A DNA stretch of 64,000 bases from Nocardioidaceae bacterium (GTDB taxonomy: Bacteria; Actinomycetota; Actinomycetes; Propionibacteriales; Nocardioidaceae): positions 41,709-105,708 of the forward strand of contig JAURVT010000037.1 in NCBI GenBank assembly GCA_030655315.1, written 5' to 3'. The translations under genes were made by a program, and so were the position numbers. Of this stretch, positions 17,731-25,727 are shown in pieces (the stretch's first letter is position 1; each line of letters begins with the position of its first letter). Below the pieces are notes generated by a model. That model was not told where the DNA came from, made no database searches, and worked only from the letters and a program-made list of their open reading frames with translations.

Positions 17731-17803
17731 AGCCGGTGACAGGAATCGAACCCGCGACATCTTCTTTACAAGAGAAGCGCTCTACCGTCTGAGCTACACC
17801 GGC
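17731..17803 (-). tRNA. tRNA-Thr (anticodon UGU)
   Basis: On the reverse strand the gene begins GCCGGTGTAGCTCAG, pairs its acceptor stem GCCGGTG with CACCGGC, has the anticodon stem-loop CTTCT-CTTGTAA-AGAAG (anticodon TGT, reading ACA and ACG codons of threonine) and the T-loop GGGTTCGATTC. No CCA is encoded. A 50-bp hairpin 23 nt downstream probably ends the transcript. Confidence 0.96.
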
Positions 17804-17873
17804 GACGCGCCCGCGGGCGCAGTCCCATCGTAGGGCGTGACCGGGGCGGCCCGTGGCTGGGAGACTCGGACGC

Positions 17874-19100
17874 ATGCCGATCCGCGTGCTCGCCACCCGT
17901 CCGTCGAAGGAGATCCTGCGGCTGCCGTGGGACCGTCCGCTCGCGCAGTGGAGCGACCAGCTGGAGGTGCCGCTGGCGCGCGGCATCCACCGCCACGTGG
18001 TGCGGTTCGTGCAGCTCGGTCCCGAGGTCGTCGTCATCAAGGAGACGCGCGAGTCGTTCGCCATCGGCGAGTACCAGATGCTGCGCAACCTCGGACGGCT
18101 CCACCTGCCCGTCGTCGAGCCGTGGGGGGTGGTCACCGGGCGGGCGGACGCGTCGGGCGAGCCGATCGAGCCCGCCCTCGTCACGCGTCACCTCGCCCGC
18201 TCGCTCCCCTACCGCGCCCTGTTCTCCTCGCACCTGCAGGACGACACCCTGGAGCGCGTGATCGACGCGCTCGTCGTGCTGCTCGTGCGCCTGCACCTCG
18301 ACGGGTTCTTCTGGGGCGACTGCTCGTTGTCCAACACCCTGTTCAGGCGCAGCGCGGGCGAGTTCGCGGCCTACCTCGTCGACGCCGAGACCGGCGAGCT
18401 GCACGACCACCTCACCGACGGCCAGCGCGAGCACGACCTCGACCTGCTCCGCACCAACGTCTTCGGCGAGCTGCTCGACCTGCAGGCGGGCGGGCTCGCC
18501 GACGAGGACTTCGACGCCATCGACGTCGTCGACCGCATCCTGCTCCGCTACCGCGAGCTGTGGAGCGAGCTGACCGGCGTCGAGGAGTTCGACCTGGACG
18601 AGATGTGGCGGCTCGAGCAGCGCATCGCGCGGCTCAACGAGGTGGGCTTCGACGTCGACGAGCTGGACGTCGTCACCGACGTGGGCGGCGCGACCGTCCG
18701 CATCCAGCCCAAGGTCGTCGAGGCCGAGCACCACGCCCGACGGCTGCAGGGGCTGACCGGTCTCGACCTCGACGAGCCGCAGGCGAGGCGGCTGCTCAAC
18801 GACCTCGACGCGTTCAGCGCGGCCCACGAGCTGCAGGAGCAGGACGCGATGATCGTCGCGCACCGCTGGCTGAACGAGGTGTACCTCCCGTTCGAGGCCG
18901 CGCTGCCGGGCGACCTGCGGGCGACCGTCGAGACCGCCGAGGCGTTCCACCAGGTGCTGGAGCACCGGTGGTTCCTGTCCGAGCGCGCGGGCCACGAGGT
19001 GCCCCTGGTCGACGCCACCCGCGACTACGTCGCCGACGTGCTGCCCGACGTCGCCCAGCGCATCCGCGCCGCCGAGACGTCGGTCGACGGCGCGTCCTGA
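17874..19100 (+). CDS. DUF4032 protein with kinase-like fold
   Basis: A 408-residue protein of the actinobacterial DUF4032 family. Residues 45-200 look like an aminoglycoside/LPS-kinase-type kinase core: VVVIKETRESFAIGEYQML resembles the ATP-binding Lys/Glu pair, DGFFWGDCSLSNTLF the catalytic loop (Asp and Asn) and YLVDAETGEL the metal-binding Asp. The C-terminal half is the DUF4032 domain, helical and charged. The substrate is unknown. ATG at 17874 is preferred over GTG 17853, with GGGAG about 10 nt upstream. Convergent with the esterase gene, 3 nt apart. Confidence 0.85.
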   Translation: MPIRVLATRPSKEILRLPWDRPLAQWSDQLEVPLARGIHRHVVRFVQLGPEVVVIKETRESFAIGEYQMLRNLGRLHLPVVEPWGVVTGRADASGEPIEPALVTRHLARSLPYRALFSSHLQDDTLERVIDALVVLLVRLHLDGFFWGDCSLSNTLFRRSAGEFAAYLVDAETGELHDHLTDGQREHDLDLLRTNVFGELLDLQAGGLADEDFDAIDVVDRILLRYRELWSELTGVEEFDLDEMWRLEQRIARLNEVGFDVDELDVVTDVGGATVRIQPKVVEAEHHARRLQGLTGLDLDEPQARRLLNDLDAFSAAHELQEQDAMIVAHRWLNEVYLPFEAALPGDLRATVETAEAFHQVLEHRWFLSERAGHEVPLVDATRDYVADVLPDVAQRIRAAETSVDGAS

Positions 19101-19103
19101 CCG

Positions 19104-19727
19104 CTAGCGCAGCAGCGCGGCCACCTGAGGCAGCAACGACCCGTCGAGCTGGTGACCACCGGCGTGCGGGAGCTCGGTGACGTCCGCGCCGCGCCCGCGC
19201 AGCTGCGCCACCAGCGTCCCGGTGTGCCACGCGGTGGCCATCGGGTCGCGCTCGCCGTTGGACACGACGACGCGTCGGCCGGCGAGGTCGGGCCCCTCGG
19301 GCACGTCCGCGAACGGCACCATGGCCGCGAGCAGGACCGCGCCGGCCAGCACCTCGGGCCGCCGGAGCAGGAGCGCCGAGGCGATGTTGGCGCCGTTGGA
19401 GAACCCCACCGCGACGAAGGACCCCCGCGCGATGCCGTGCTCGGCCGAGGCCGCGATCACGAAGTCCGCGAGCTCGTCGGTGCGCGCGCGCAGGTCGTCC
19501 TCGTCGAAGACGCCCTCACGGAGCCGGCGGAAGAAGCGCGGCATCGGCCCCTCCATCACCGTGCCCCGCGGCGACAGCACGGCCGCGCCCGGCGAGAGGT
19601 GGTCACGCAGCGGCAGCAGGTCGCGCTCGTCCCCACCGGTGCCGTGCAGGAGCAGCAGCGGCGGCCCGGCGGCACCCTCCTCGGCCGGCACGAACACGTG
19701 CGGCCGGTCGAGCGTCGCGCCGCTCAT
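19104..19727 (-). CDS. carboxylesterase (MhqD-like alpha/beta hydrolase)
   Basis: A 207-residue alpha/beta hydrolase of the phospholipase/carboxylesterase group. It shows LLLLHGTGGDERDLLPL (oxyanion), VAVGFSNGANIAS (nucleophile Ser) and ELPHAGGHQL (catalytic His), with PRGTVMEGPMPRFFRRL typical of MhqD proteins. The ATG overlaps the stop of the ring-cleavage-type dioxygenase gene by 4 nt, the MhqO/MhqD pairing known from Bacillus, where it is linked to quinone and hydroquinone resistance. Function by that analogy. Confidence 0.88.
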   Translation of the reverse strand: MSGATLDRPHVFVPAEEGAAGPPLLLLHGTGGDERDLLPLRDHLSPGAAVLSPRGTVMEGPMPRFFRRLREGVFDEDDLRARTDELADFVIAASAEHGIARGSFVAVGFSNGANIASALLLRRPEVLAGAVLLAAMVPFADVPEGPDLAGRRVVVSNGERDPMATAWHTGTLVAQLRGRGADVTELPHAGGHQLDGSLLPQVAALLR

Positions 19728-20677
19728 GCGACGTCGGGGGTCACGTCGAGCGGCGGCAGCGCAGCCGCGATCTGCTCGCGCGACGGCTCCAGCCACGGCG
19801 GGAGCTTGAGCGAGCGGCCCAGCTCGAGCAGCGGCTCGTCGATGTCGAAGCCGGGGCTGTCGGTGGCGATCTCGAACAGCACGCCGCCGGGCTCGCGGAA
19901 GTAGATGGACTTGAAGTACTGCCGGTCGCGGACGTCGGTGACCTGGACCCCGCGCGACAGCAGCTCCTGCTGCCACCGCGTCATCGTCTCGAGGTCGGGC
20001 GCCCGGAAGGCGACGTGGTGCACGGTGCCGCCGGCCTGCCAGCCGCGGTCGGCCACCCCGGCCGCCACGTCGACGAGCGCGCCGGTGCCCACGTCACCCA
20101 TGGCGAAGCGGGTGCGGTCGCCGTCCTCGCCGGTGAGGTCCATGCCGAGCAGGTCGGTGAGCATCGAGGCCGACGGGTCCAGCTGCCGCTCGGACAGCGT
20201 GACGGCGTGCAGGCCGCGGACGGCGTGCTCGGCGGGGATGTCGGCGACGCCGTCCCAGCCCGAGCGGAGGTCGCCGTCGGCGGCGACGAGGTCGATCACC
20301 ATGCCGTCGGGGTCGCGCAGGCTCAGCACGTCCTCGCCGTCACGGCTGACGGGCGCGTCGACGTCGACCTCCTGGCTCTTCAGCCGCTCGTGCCACCAGC
20401 CCATCGACGACCCCGGCACGCTGAACGCGGTGGCCGTGGTCATCCCGGCGCCCTGGCGTCCCTTCGGCACGTCCGGCCAGGGGAAGAAGGTGAGGATGCT
20501 CGACGGGCTGCCCTTCGCGTCGCCGTAGTACAGGTGGTAAGTGTCGGGCGCGTCGAAGTTGACCGTCTGCTTGATCAGCCGCAGCCCGAGGGCGCGCGTG
20601 TAGAAGTCGACGTTGGCCTGCGGGTCGGACGCGATCGCGGTCACGTGGTGCAGACCCTGCGGTGCGACGGTGCTCAT
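19724..20677 (-). CDS. MhqO-like ring-cleaving dioxygenase (VOC superfamily)
   Basis: A 317-residue protein of two paired glyoxalase-fold modules. Likely metal ligands are the His in GLHHVTAI, the His in TVHHVAFRAPD and the Glu in GGVLFEIATD. Length and the C-terminal WLEPSREQIAAALPPLDV match the MhqO group of dioxygenases that open hydroquinone-type rings. First gene of an overlapping pair with the MhqD-like esterase. An AT-rich inverted repeat 21 bp upstream is a likely repressor site. Confidence 0.88.
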   Translation of the reverse strand: MSTVAPQGLHHVTAIASDPQANVDFYTRALGLRLIKQTVNFDAPDTYHLYYGDAKGSPSSILTFFPWPDVPKGRQGAGMTTATAFSVPGSSMGWWHERLKSQEVDVDAPVSRDGEDVLSLRDPDGMVIDLVAADGDLRSGWDGVADIPAEHAVRGLHAVTLSERQLDPSASMLTDLLGMDLTGEDGDRTRFAMGDVGTGALVDVAAGVADRGWQAGGTVHHVAFRAPDLETMTRWQQELLSRGVQVTDVRDRQYFKSIYFREPGGVLFEIATDSPGFDIDEPLLELGRSLKLPPWLEPSREQIAAALPPLDVTPDVA

Positions 20678-20697
20678 GGTGCCTCCCTGGTCGGTCC

Positions 20698-20716
20698 GTT
20701 TAATTTAACATTCAAC
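20698..20716. promoter_or_regulatory. putative operator for the MhqO/MhqD-like pair
   Basis: GTTTAAT-TTAAC-ATTCAAC is a 19-bp near-palindrome (6 of 7 arm positions match) in an otherwise GC-rich region, 21 bp before the ATG. MarR-family repressors such as MhqR bind sites of this size and composition. No marR gene is in the window. Confidence 0.6.
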
Positions 20717-20779
20717 CAGAACGTCGGCAAGCGGTGGCTGATTCCGTGGCGCTGTCGAGAGACCGACCGACAGACAGCA

Positions 20780-21096
20780 CCCGGGTGCGGCTCGTCCGGC
20801 GGCAAGTGCGCAGCGAGGACGTGCCTGGCCGGGCGCGACGGCCGGGTGCTGGTGGCGGGGCTGCGGGTCTCGCTCTGCGAGACGGACCAGCCGGCAGACC
20901 CTGCCGACCATGGCAGACAGCGCGAAACACGGGACATACACCGTGTGGCGCGACCGTTTGCCATGGTCGGCGACGAGCTTCTGCTCCCCGTCTCGCAGAC
21001 CGAGACGGCACCACCGCCGACCCGCACCCGACCGCCGCAATCCGGCCTCGCGGCGTCCTCGCTGCGCACTTCCACCCCAGACGGCCCGCACCCGGG
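20780..21096. repeat. 317-bp palindromic element, same family as 8.3-9.0 kb
   Basis: A near-continuous imperfect palindrome centred at about 20938. Arms seen: CCCGGGTGCGG (20780) with its complement ending 21096; AAGTGCGCAGCGAGGACG (20804-20821) with a perfect 18-bp complement at 21054-21071; TCTGCGAGACGG (20874-20885) with 20988-20999; TGCCGACCATGGCA (20902-20915) with 20959-20972. The outer arm shares GTGCGCA(C/G)CGAGGACG with the 8.3-9.0 kb units. The gap 20678-21126 holds nothing else but the operator. Confidence 0.88.
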
Positions 21097-21126
21097 CCGA
21101 GCCACGGGCCGGCCCGGGAGCAGGCG

Positions 21127-21516
21127 TCAGGCGTCGTCCGACGCCACGAGCACCGGCCGGGCGGGCTCCTCGCCCATCGCGACGGCCATCTTGTGGAACG
21201 TCGCGCCCTCGCGGTGCCGGCTCTGGCGGTCGAGGGTGAGGCCGAGGGCGGTGTGGGCCCAGCCGCTGGTGGGCTCGAGCTCGACGAGGCGACGGAAAGC
21301 CTCCTCGGCCGGCGCGAGCCAGGCGGCGGCGAATCGCGCCCGCCCGAGCAGCTCCCAGGCGGCGGCGTTGTCGGGGTCGTGCTCGACGACGCCCTCGGCG
21401 ACGCGGGCCGCCTCGCGGGGCTGGCGCTGCTGCAGGAGGTCCTCGGCGGCACGGAACGCGAGGTACGGGTTGGACTCGTACAGCGCACCGAGGTCGAAGG
21501 CGGTGTCGTGGGTCAT
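21127..21516 (-). CDS. tetratricopeptide-repeat protein
   Basis: A 129-residue soluble protein made almost wholly of about three TPR helices pairs (AAWELLGRARFAAAWLAPAE and GWAHTALGLTLDRQSRHREG are the clearest). TPR proteins hold partners together; nothing points to the partner here. GAGGAG precedes the ATG at 21516. Conserved small TPR proteins of this length are common in Nocardioidaceae, and the gene stands alone between a palindromic repeat and the ATP-grasp gene. Confidence 0.85.
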   Translation of the reverse strand: MTHDTAFDLGALYESNPYLAFRAAEDLLQQRQPREAARVAEGVVEHDPDNAAAWELLGRARFAAAWLAPAEEAFRRLVELEPTSGWAHTALGLTLDRQSRHREGATFHKMAVAMGEEPARPVLVASDDA

Positions 21517-21605
21517 GGCGCGCTCCTCTGGTCGCTGGTGGATGCCTCTCCAACGTACGTCCGCGGCCGCGCATTCCGGAGCACCCGGCGACCCGGGCCG
21601 CGTCC

Positions 21606-21611
21606 TAGGAT
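21606..21611 (+). promoter_or_regulatory. leaderless -10 element of the ATP-grasp gene
   Basis: TAGGAT, 7 nt before the ATG at 21619. Confidence 0.6.
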
Positions 21612-21618
21612 CGCGACC

Positions 21619-22494
21619 ATGCCCACGCCCCGCATCGCCCTGGCCACCGCCCGCGAGGTCGCGGACCTCGACGACGAGGGACGCCTGCTGGCCTCCACGC
21701 TGCGAGGCCGTGGCGCCGACGTCGTCGCTGCGGTCTGGGACGACGCCGACGTCGACTGGGCCGCGTTCGACCTCGTGGTGGTCCGGTCCACCTGGGACTA
21801 CCCCACCCGGGTCGTCGAGTTCCTCGCCTGGGCCGCGCACGTCGAGGAGGTGTCCCGCCTGGAGAACCCCCTGGCGCTGCTGCGCTGGACGACCGACAAG
21901 CACTACCTGCGCGACCTCGACGCCGCCGGCGTGCCGGTGGTCCCGTCGGAGTTCCTCGAGCCCGGCGACGACCCCGCCCACGTCCTGCTGGACGTCGAGC
22001 ACGTCGTCAAGCCGGCGATCTCGGCCGGGTCCAAGGACACGCTCCGACTGGGTGCCCACGAGCGTGACCGGTCCCGCGACCACGCGGCCCGGTTGCTCGA
22101 CGCGGGGCGCGGCGTCCTGGTCCAGCCGTACCTGGATGCGGTGGACGACGTCGGCGAGACGGCCGTCGTGGTGGTCGACGGCCACGCCTCCCACGCGATC
22201 CGCAAGGGCGCGATCCTGCGCGCCGGGGCCGGCCTGGTGGAGGGTCTGTTCGCCGAGGAGGACATCTCGGCGCGCGAGCCGAGCGCGGCCGAGGTGGCCG
22301 TCGCCGAGCGCGCGCTGGAGGCCGTCCCGGGCGACGCTCCCCCGCTCTACGCGCGGATCGACCTGCTTCCGGGACAAGGCGGCCCGGTGGTCCTCGAGCT
22401 CGAGCTGGCCGAGCCGTCCCTCTTCCTCACCACGTCCGACGGGGCGGCCGACCGGCTCGCCGACGCCGTCCTGCGGCGCCTCGCCCCGCACTGA
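21619..22494 (+). CDS. ATP-grasp protein (RimK/glutathione-synthetase-like)
   Basis: A 291-residue protein. The N-terminal Rossmann-like part ends VVVRSTWDYPTRVVEFLAW, a signature of this stand-alone group; the ATP-grasp part has VVKPAISAGSKDTLRL, VQPYLDAVDDVGETAVVVVD and LYARIDLLP with VLELELAEPSLFL for metal and ATP. Relatives ligate amino acids or small acids. It stands alone with a leaderless promoter; no pathway is suggested by its neighbours. Confidence 0.85.
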   Translation: MPTPRIALATAREVADLDDEGRLLASTLRGRGADVVAAVWDDADVDWAAFDLVVVRSTWDYPTRVVEFLAWAAHVEEVSRLENPLALLRWTTDKHYLRDLDAAGVPVVPSEFLEPGDDPAHVLLDVEHVVKPAISAGSKDTLRLGAHERDRSRDHAARLLDAGRGVLVQPYLDAVDDVGETAVVVVDGHASHAIRKGAILRAGAGLVEGLFAEEDISAREPSAAEVAVAERALEAVPGDAPPLYARIDLLPGQGGPVVLELELAEPSLFLTTSDGAADRLADAVLRRLAPH

Positions 22495-22509
22495 CCCCCA
22501 CCGCGTCCG

Positions 22510-22566
22510 CGAGATACGGGTTGCGCACCGCCGGAGACGTCACGGTGGTGCGCAACCCGTATCTCG
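22510..22566. terminator. long palindromic bidirectional terminator
   Basis: A perfect 20-bp stem, CGAGATACGGGTTGCGCACC (22510-22529) with its complement at 22547-22566, and CCG/CGG extending inward. It lies between the convergent ATP-grasp and flavin-reductase genes. The flanks CGTCCGCGA...CGACGGGTG resemble those of the element at 30541. Confidence 0.8.
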
Positions 22567-22584
22567 GCGACGGGTGAGGGACGG

Positions 22585-23202
22585 TCAGGCGGGACGGTAG
22601 CCCTGGGGCCAGTCGGCGTAGCGGATGCGGGAGATGTCGCGGATGTCGCCGGCGGTGCCCCACTCGTCGGCGCCGAGGCGCGAGAGCGGGAGCAGACGGG
22701 TGATCTCGGGGTGGTCGCCGTCGAGGGCGTCCTCGTCGACGACGGCGTGCACGACCCGTCCGAAGACGACCGTGGACGAGCCGAACGACACCGTGCTGTG
22801 CAGGACGCACTCGAGCGCGACCGGTGACGCGGCCACCCGCGGCGCCGAGACGCGCAGGCTGGGCTCGCGCTCCAGGCCCACCGCGTCGAACTCGCTGGTG
22901 CCGGGCGGGAAGTCGGTGCCGGTGGCGTTGACCTGCTCGAACAGGGGCTCGGGCGTCAGGGCGACGACGAACTCGCCGCTCGCCTCGATGTTGGTCAGCG
23001 AGTCCTTGCGGCCCACCGAGGTGAACTGCACGATCGGCGGCGACGTCGACGCGACGGTGAAGAACGAGTGCGGTGCGAGGTTGTCGACGCCGTCGGCCGA
23101 GACCGACGAGATCCAGGCGATGGGTCGCGGGACGACGACCGAGTTCAGCAGCTTGTAGAAGTCCCCGGTGCCCATCTGGTCGGGGTCGAAGTCACGTCGC
23201 AC
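22585..23202 (-). CDS. flavin reductase-like (FMN-binding split barrel) protein
   Basis: A 205-residue protein of the flavin reductase-like domain family. RPIAWISSVSADGVDNLAPHSFF is the FMN-contacting strand-loop and SLTNIEASGEFVVAL the next conserved block. Members are NAD(P)H:flavin reductases that feed monooxygenases, or related FMN proteins of unknown role. It begins 3 nt after the rlmB stop, so it is last in the cysS-rlmB unit. Confidence 0.88.
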   Translation of the reverse strand: MRRDFDPDQMGTGDFYKLLNSVVVPRPIAWISSVSADGVDNLAPHSFFTVASTSPPIVQFTSVGRKDSLTNIEASGEFVVALTPEPLFEQVNATGTDFPPGTSEFDAVGLEREPSLRVSAPRVAASPVALECVLHSTVSFGSSTVVFGRVVHAVVDEDALDGDHPEITRLLPLSRLGADEWGTAGDIRDISRIRYADWPQGYRPA

Positions 23203-23205
23203 GAC

Positions 23206-24153
23206 TCAGGCACCTCGCCGGCGCTGGTCGACGGCGTAGAGCGCGACACCCGCCGCGACGCCCGCGTTGAGGGACTCCAGGCCCGAGGCCATCGGGATCG
23301 AGACGAGCACGTCGCACGACTCCGACACCAGCCGCGACAGCCCCTTGCCCTCGCTGCCGACGACGAGCACGAGCGGGCCGTCGGCGAGGTCGAGGTCGGG
23401 CAGCGAGACGTCGCCGTCGGCGGCCAGCCCGGCCACCATCAGGCCGGCCTCCTGGTACGCCTTGATCTGGCGGGTCAGATTGACCGCGCGGGCGACGGGC
23501 AGGCGCGCGGCCGCACCGGCCGAGGTCTTCCAGGCCGACGCGGTCATGCCGGCCGCGCGACGCTCGGCGACGACGACGCCGTGGGCGCCGAAGCCGGACG
23601 CCGAGCGCACGACGGCACCGAGGTTGCGGGGGTCGGTGACGCCGTCGAGCATCACCACCAGGGCGGGCTCGCCGACCTCCTCGGCGCGGTCGACCAGGTC
23701 GTCGGGGTGCAGGTACTCGTACGGCGGGATCTTGGCCGCGACGCCCTGGTGCACCGCACGGTCGGTCATCCGGTCGAGCTCGCCGCGCCCCACCTCGAGC
23801 AGCGCGATGCCGCGGTCGGCGGCCACCTGGAAGATCTCGCGCAGCCGGTCGTCGCGCTCGGCGGCCTCGGCCACGTAGATCGTGGTGACGGGCACGCCCT
23901 CGCGGACGAGCTCGACCACGGGGTTGCGCCCCGCGACCCACTCGGTGCCGTCGCCCTTGGACTTGCGTCCGCCGCGCTGCGGCTGCCCGCCGCCCTGCTT
24001 CTTGGCGGCGTAGGCCTTGTGGTTGGGCCGGTCCTCGGCCTTGGGGGTGGGGCCACGGCCCTCGAGCCCCCGGCGGATGCGTCCACCCGAGCCCGCGGTG
24101 CGCTCGCCCTTGGAGCGGTTGACCGCTCCTCGTCGCTGGCTGTTGCCTGGCAT
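23206..24153 (-). CDS. rlmB: 23S rRNA (guanosine-2251-2'-O)-methyltransferase
   Basis: A 315-residue SPOUT methyltransferase. The N-terminal 70 residues are a basic low-complexity tail typical of actinobacterial RlmB; an L30e-like substrate-binding domain follows (70-150), then the knotted SAM domain with NLGAVVRSASGFGAHGVVV, LVLVVGSEGKGLSRLV and IPMASGLESLNAGVAAGVALY. Its ATG shares one base with the cysS stop (TGATG), giving coupled translation, the usual cysS-rlmB order of actinobacteria. Confidence 0.95.
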   Translation of the reverse strand: MPGNSQRRGAVNRSKGERTAGSGGRIRRGLEGRGPTPKAEDRPNHKAYAAKKQGGGQPQRGGRKSKGDGTEWVAGRNPVVELVREGVPVTTIYVAEAAERDDRLREIFQVAADRGIALLEVGRGELDRMTDRAVHQGVAAKIPPYEYLHPDDLVDRAEEVGEPALVVMLDGVTDPRNLGAVVRSASGFGAHGVVVAERRAAGMTASAWKTSAGAAARLPVARAVNLTRQIKAYQEAGLMVAGLAADGDVSLPDLDLADGPLVLVVGSEGKGLSRLVSESCDVLVSIPMASGLESLNAGVAAGVALYAVDQRRRGA

Positions 24154-25625
24154 CAGTGCACCTTCTCCGATGGGGTGTTCGTGGGGCCGGCGAGCTCCCA
24201 GCGAGCTCCGTCCGGCGTGTCGGTGACGAGGACGCCGGCCGCGGCCAGCTGGTCGCGCACGGCGTCGGCCGTGGCCCAGTCCTTGGCGTCGCGGGCAGCG
24301 GCCCGGGTGGCCACCAGGGTCTGGACGAGCACGTCGAGGGCGGCGTGCTCCTCCGAGCCGGCGCCCGACGCGGCCTGCCACACGGGCGACAGCGGGTCGA
24401 GCCCGAGCACGTCGAGCATCCGACGCACGGCGGCGAGCTCGGAGACCAGGGCGTAGGCCGTGGGACCCTCGCCCGGGCCGACGTCGGCGAGCAGCTTGTT
24501 GCCGGTGCGCACCGAGTCCTGCAGCGCGGCGAGCGCGGCGGGGACGCCGAGGTCGTCGTCCATCGCCGCGGCGAAGGCCGGCGTGACGCTGCCGCCGAGC
24601 TCGGCGAGGTCGTCCGGGCTGGCGGTGACCTCGGCGGCGCGGCGGACGAAGTGCTCGATCCGGCCGAACGCGGTGGCCGCCTCGGCGAGCGAGGCGTCGG
24701 AGTACTCGACGATCGAGCGGTAGTGGGCCGCGACGAGGTAGTACCGGACGTCGATCGGGCGGAACCGCCGCGTGACCTCCGAGACCAGCGCGGAGTTGCC
24801 CATCGACTTGGACATCTTCTCGCCCGCGGTGGTGACCATCGCGTTGTGCATCCAGAGCCGGGCGAACCGCTGGCCGGCCGCGCGGGACTGCGCGAGCTCG
24901 TTCTCGTGGTGCGGGAAGCGGAGGTCGAGGCCGCCGCCGTGGACGTCGAACTCGTCGCCCAGGTACTTGCCCGCCATCGCCGAGCACTCCAGGTGCCAGC
25001 CCGGACGGCCGCGTCCCCACGGGGTGGGCCAGGACGCCGTCCCGGGCTCGCCCTCCTTGTGGCCCTTCCAGAGCGCGAAGTCGCGCGGGTCGCGCTTGCC
25101 GCGCGGGTCGGCGTCGCCGGCGGGCTCCATGTCGGCGATCCTCTGGTGCGACAGCTCGCCGTAGGACGGCCAGGAGCGCACGTCGAAGTAGACGTCGCCC
25201 GAGCCGTCCTCGGCGACGTAGGCGTGGCCGGCCTCGACGAGGGCGTCGATCATCTCGAGCATCTCCGGGACGTGGCCCGTCGCGCGCGGCTCGTAGGTGG
25301 GCGGGCGGCAGCCGAGCGTCGCGTAGGCCTCGTGCAGCGCGCGCTCGTTGGCGTAGGCGTGCGCCCACCACGGGCGGCCGAGCTCGGCGGACCGGGTAAG
25401 GATCTTGTCGTCGATGTCGGTGATGTTGGCGACGATGGTGACCTCCAGGCCGTGGTGCTCCAGCCAGCGCCGCAGGACGTCGAAGACGACCTCCTTGCGG
25501 ATGTGGCCGAGGTGCGGAGGACCCTGCACGGTCAGGCCGCAGTGGTAGATCGACGCGTGCCCGGGGTGCACGGGGACGAAGTCGACGACCTGCTTGCTGG
25601 CGCTGTCGTGGAGGCGGAGATTCAC
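24153..25625 (-). CDS. cysS: cysteinyl-tRNA synthetase
   Basis: A 490-residue class I synthetase. PHLGHIRK is the HIGH motif, [11 protein letters not shown] the KMSKS motif, and the zinc site uses Cys in YHCGLTV, ECSAM and the His/Glu of PHHENE. A complete enzyme rather than the shorter MshC ligase of mycothiol synthesis, which it resembles. GTG at 25625 lies 6 nt after the -10 TAGGCT. In mycobacteria it follows ispD and ispF; here they are not upstream. Confidence 0.95.
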   Translation of the reverse strand: MNLRLHDSASKQVVDFVPVHPGHASIYHCGLTVQGPPHLGHIRKEVVFDVLRRWLEHHGLEVTIVANITDIDDKILTRSAELGRPWWAHAYANERALHEAYATLGCRPPTYEPRATGHVPEMLEMIDALVEAGHAYVAEDGSGDVYFDVRSWPSYGELSHQRIADMEPAGDADPRGKRDPRDFALWKGHKEGEPGTASWPTPWGRGRPGWHLECSAMAGKYLGDEFDVHGGGLDLRFPHHENELAQSRAAGQRFARLWMHNAMVTTAGEKMSKSMGNSALVSEVTRRFRPIDVRYYLVAAHYRSIVEYSDASLAEAATAFGRIEHFVRRAAEVTASPDDLAELGGSVTPAFAAAMDDDLGVPAALAALQDSVRTGNKLLADVGPGEGPTAYALVSELAAVRRMLDVLGLDPLSPVWQAASGAGSEEHAALDVLVQTLVATRAAARDAKDWATADAVRDQLAAAGVLVTDTPDGARWELAGPTNTPSEKVH

Positions 25626-25631
25626 CCGCCC

Positions 25632-25637
25632 AGCCTA
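25632..25637 (-). promoter_or_regulatory. leaderless -10 element of cysS
   Basis: TAGGCT on the reverse strand, 6 nt before the GTG at 25625. Confidence 0.6.
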
Positions 25638-25715
25638 CGGGGAACGGGCGCCGGGCCGTGACACCGTCCGCGGGGCCGTCCTGGGCGAACCAGTGACGTG
25701 GACGCGCGCAAGCCC

Positions 25716-25721
25716 TAGTCT
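25716..25721 (+). promoter_or_regulatory. leaderless -10 element of the secreted C39-like gene
   Basis: TAGTCT, 6 nt before the GTG at 25728. Confidence 0.55.
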
Positions 25722-25727
25722 GATTGG

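Noticed and set aside
20780..21096. Insertion sequence
   Set aside because: There are inverted arms but no transposase frame between them and no clear target duplication.
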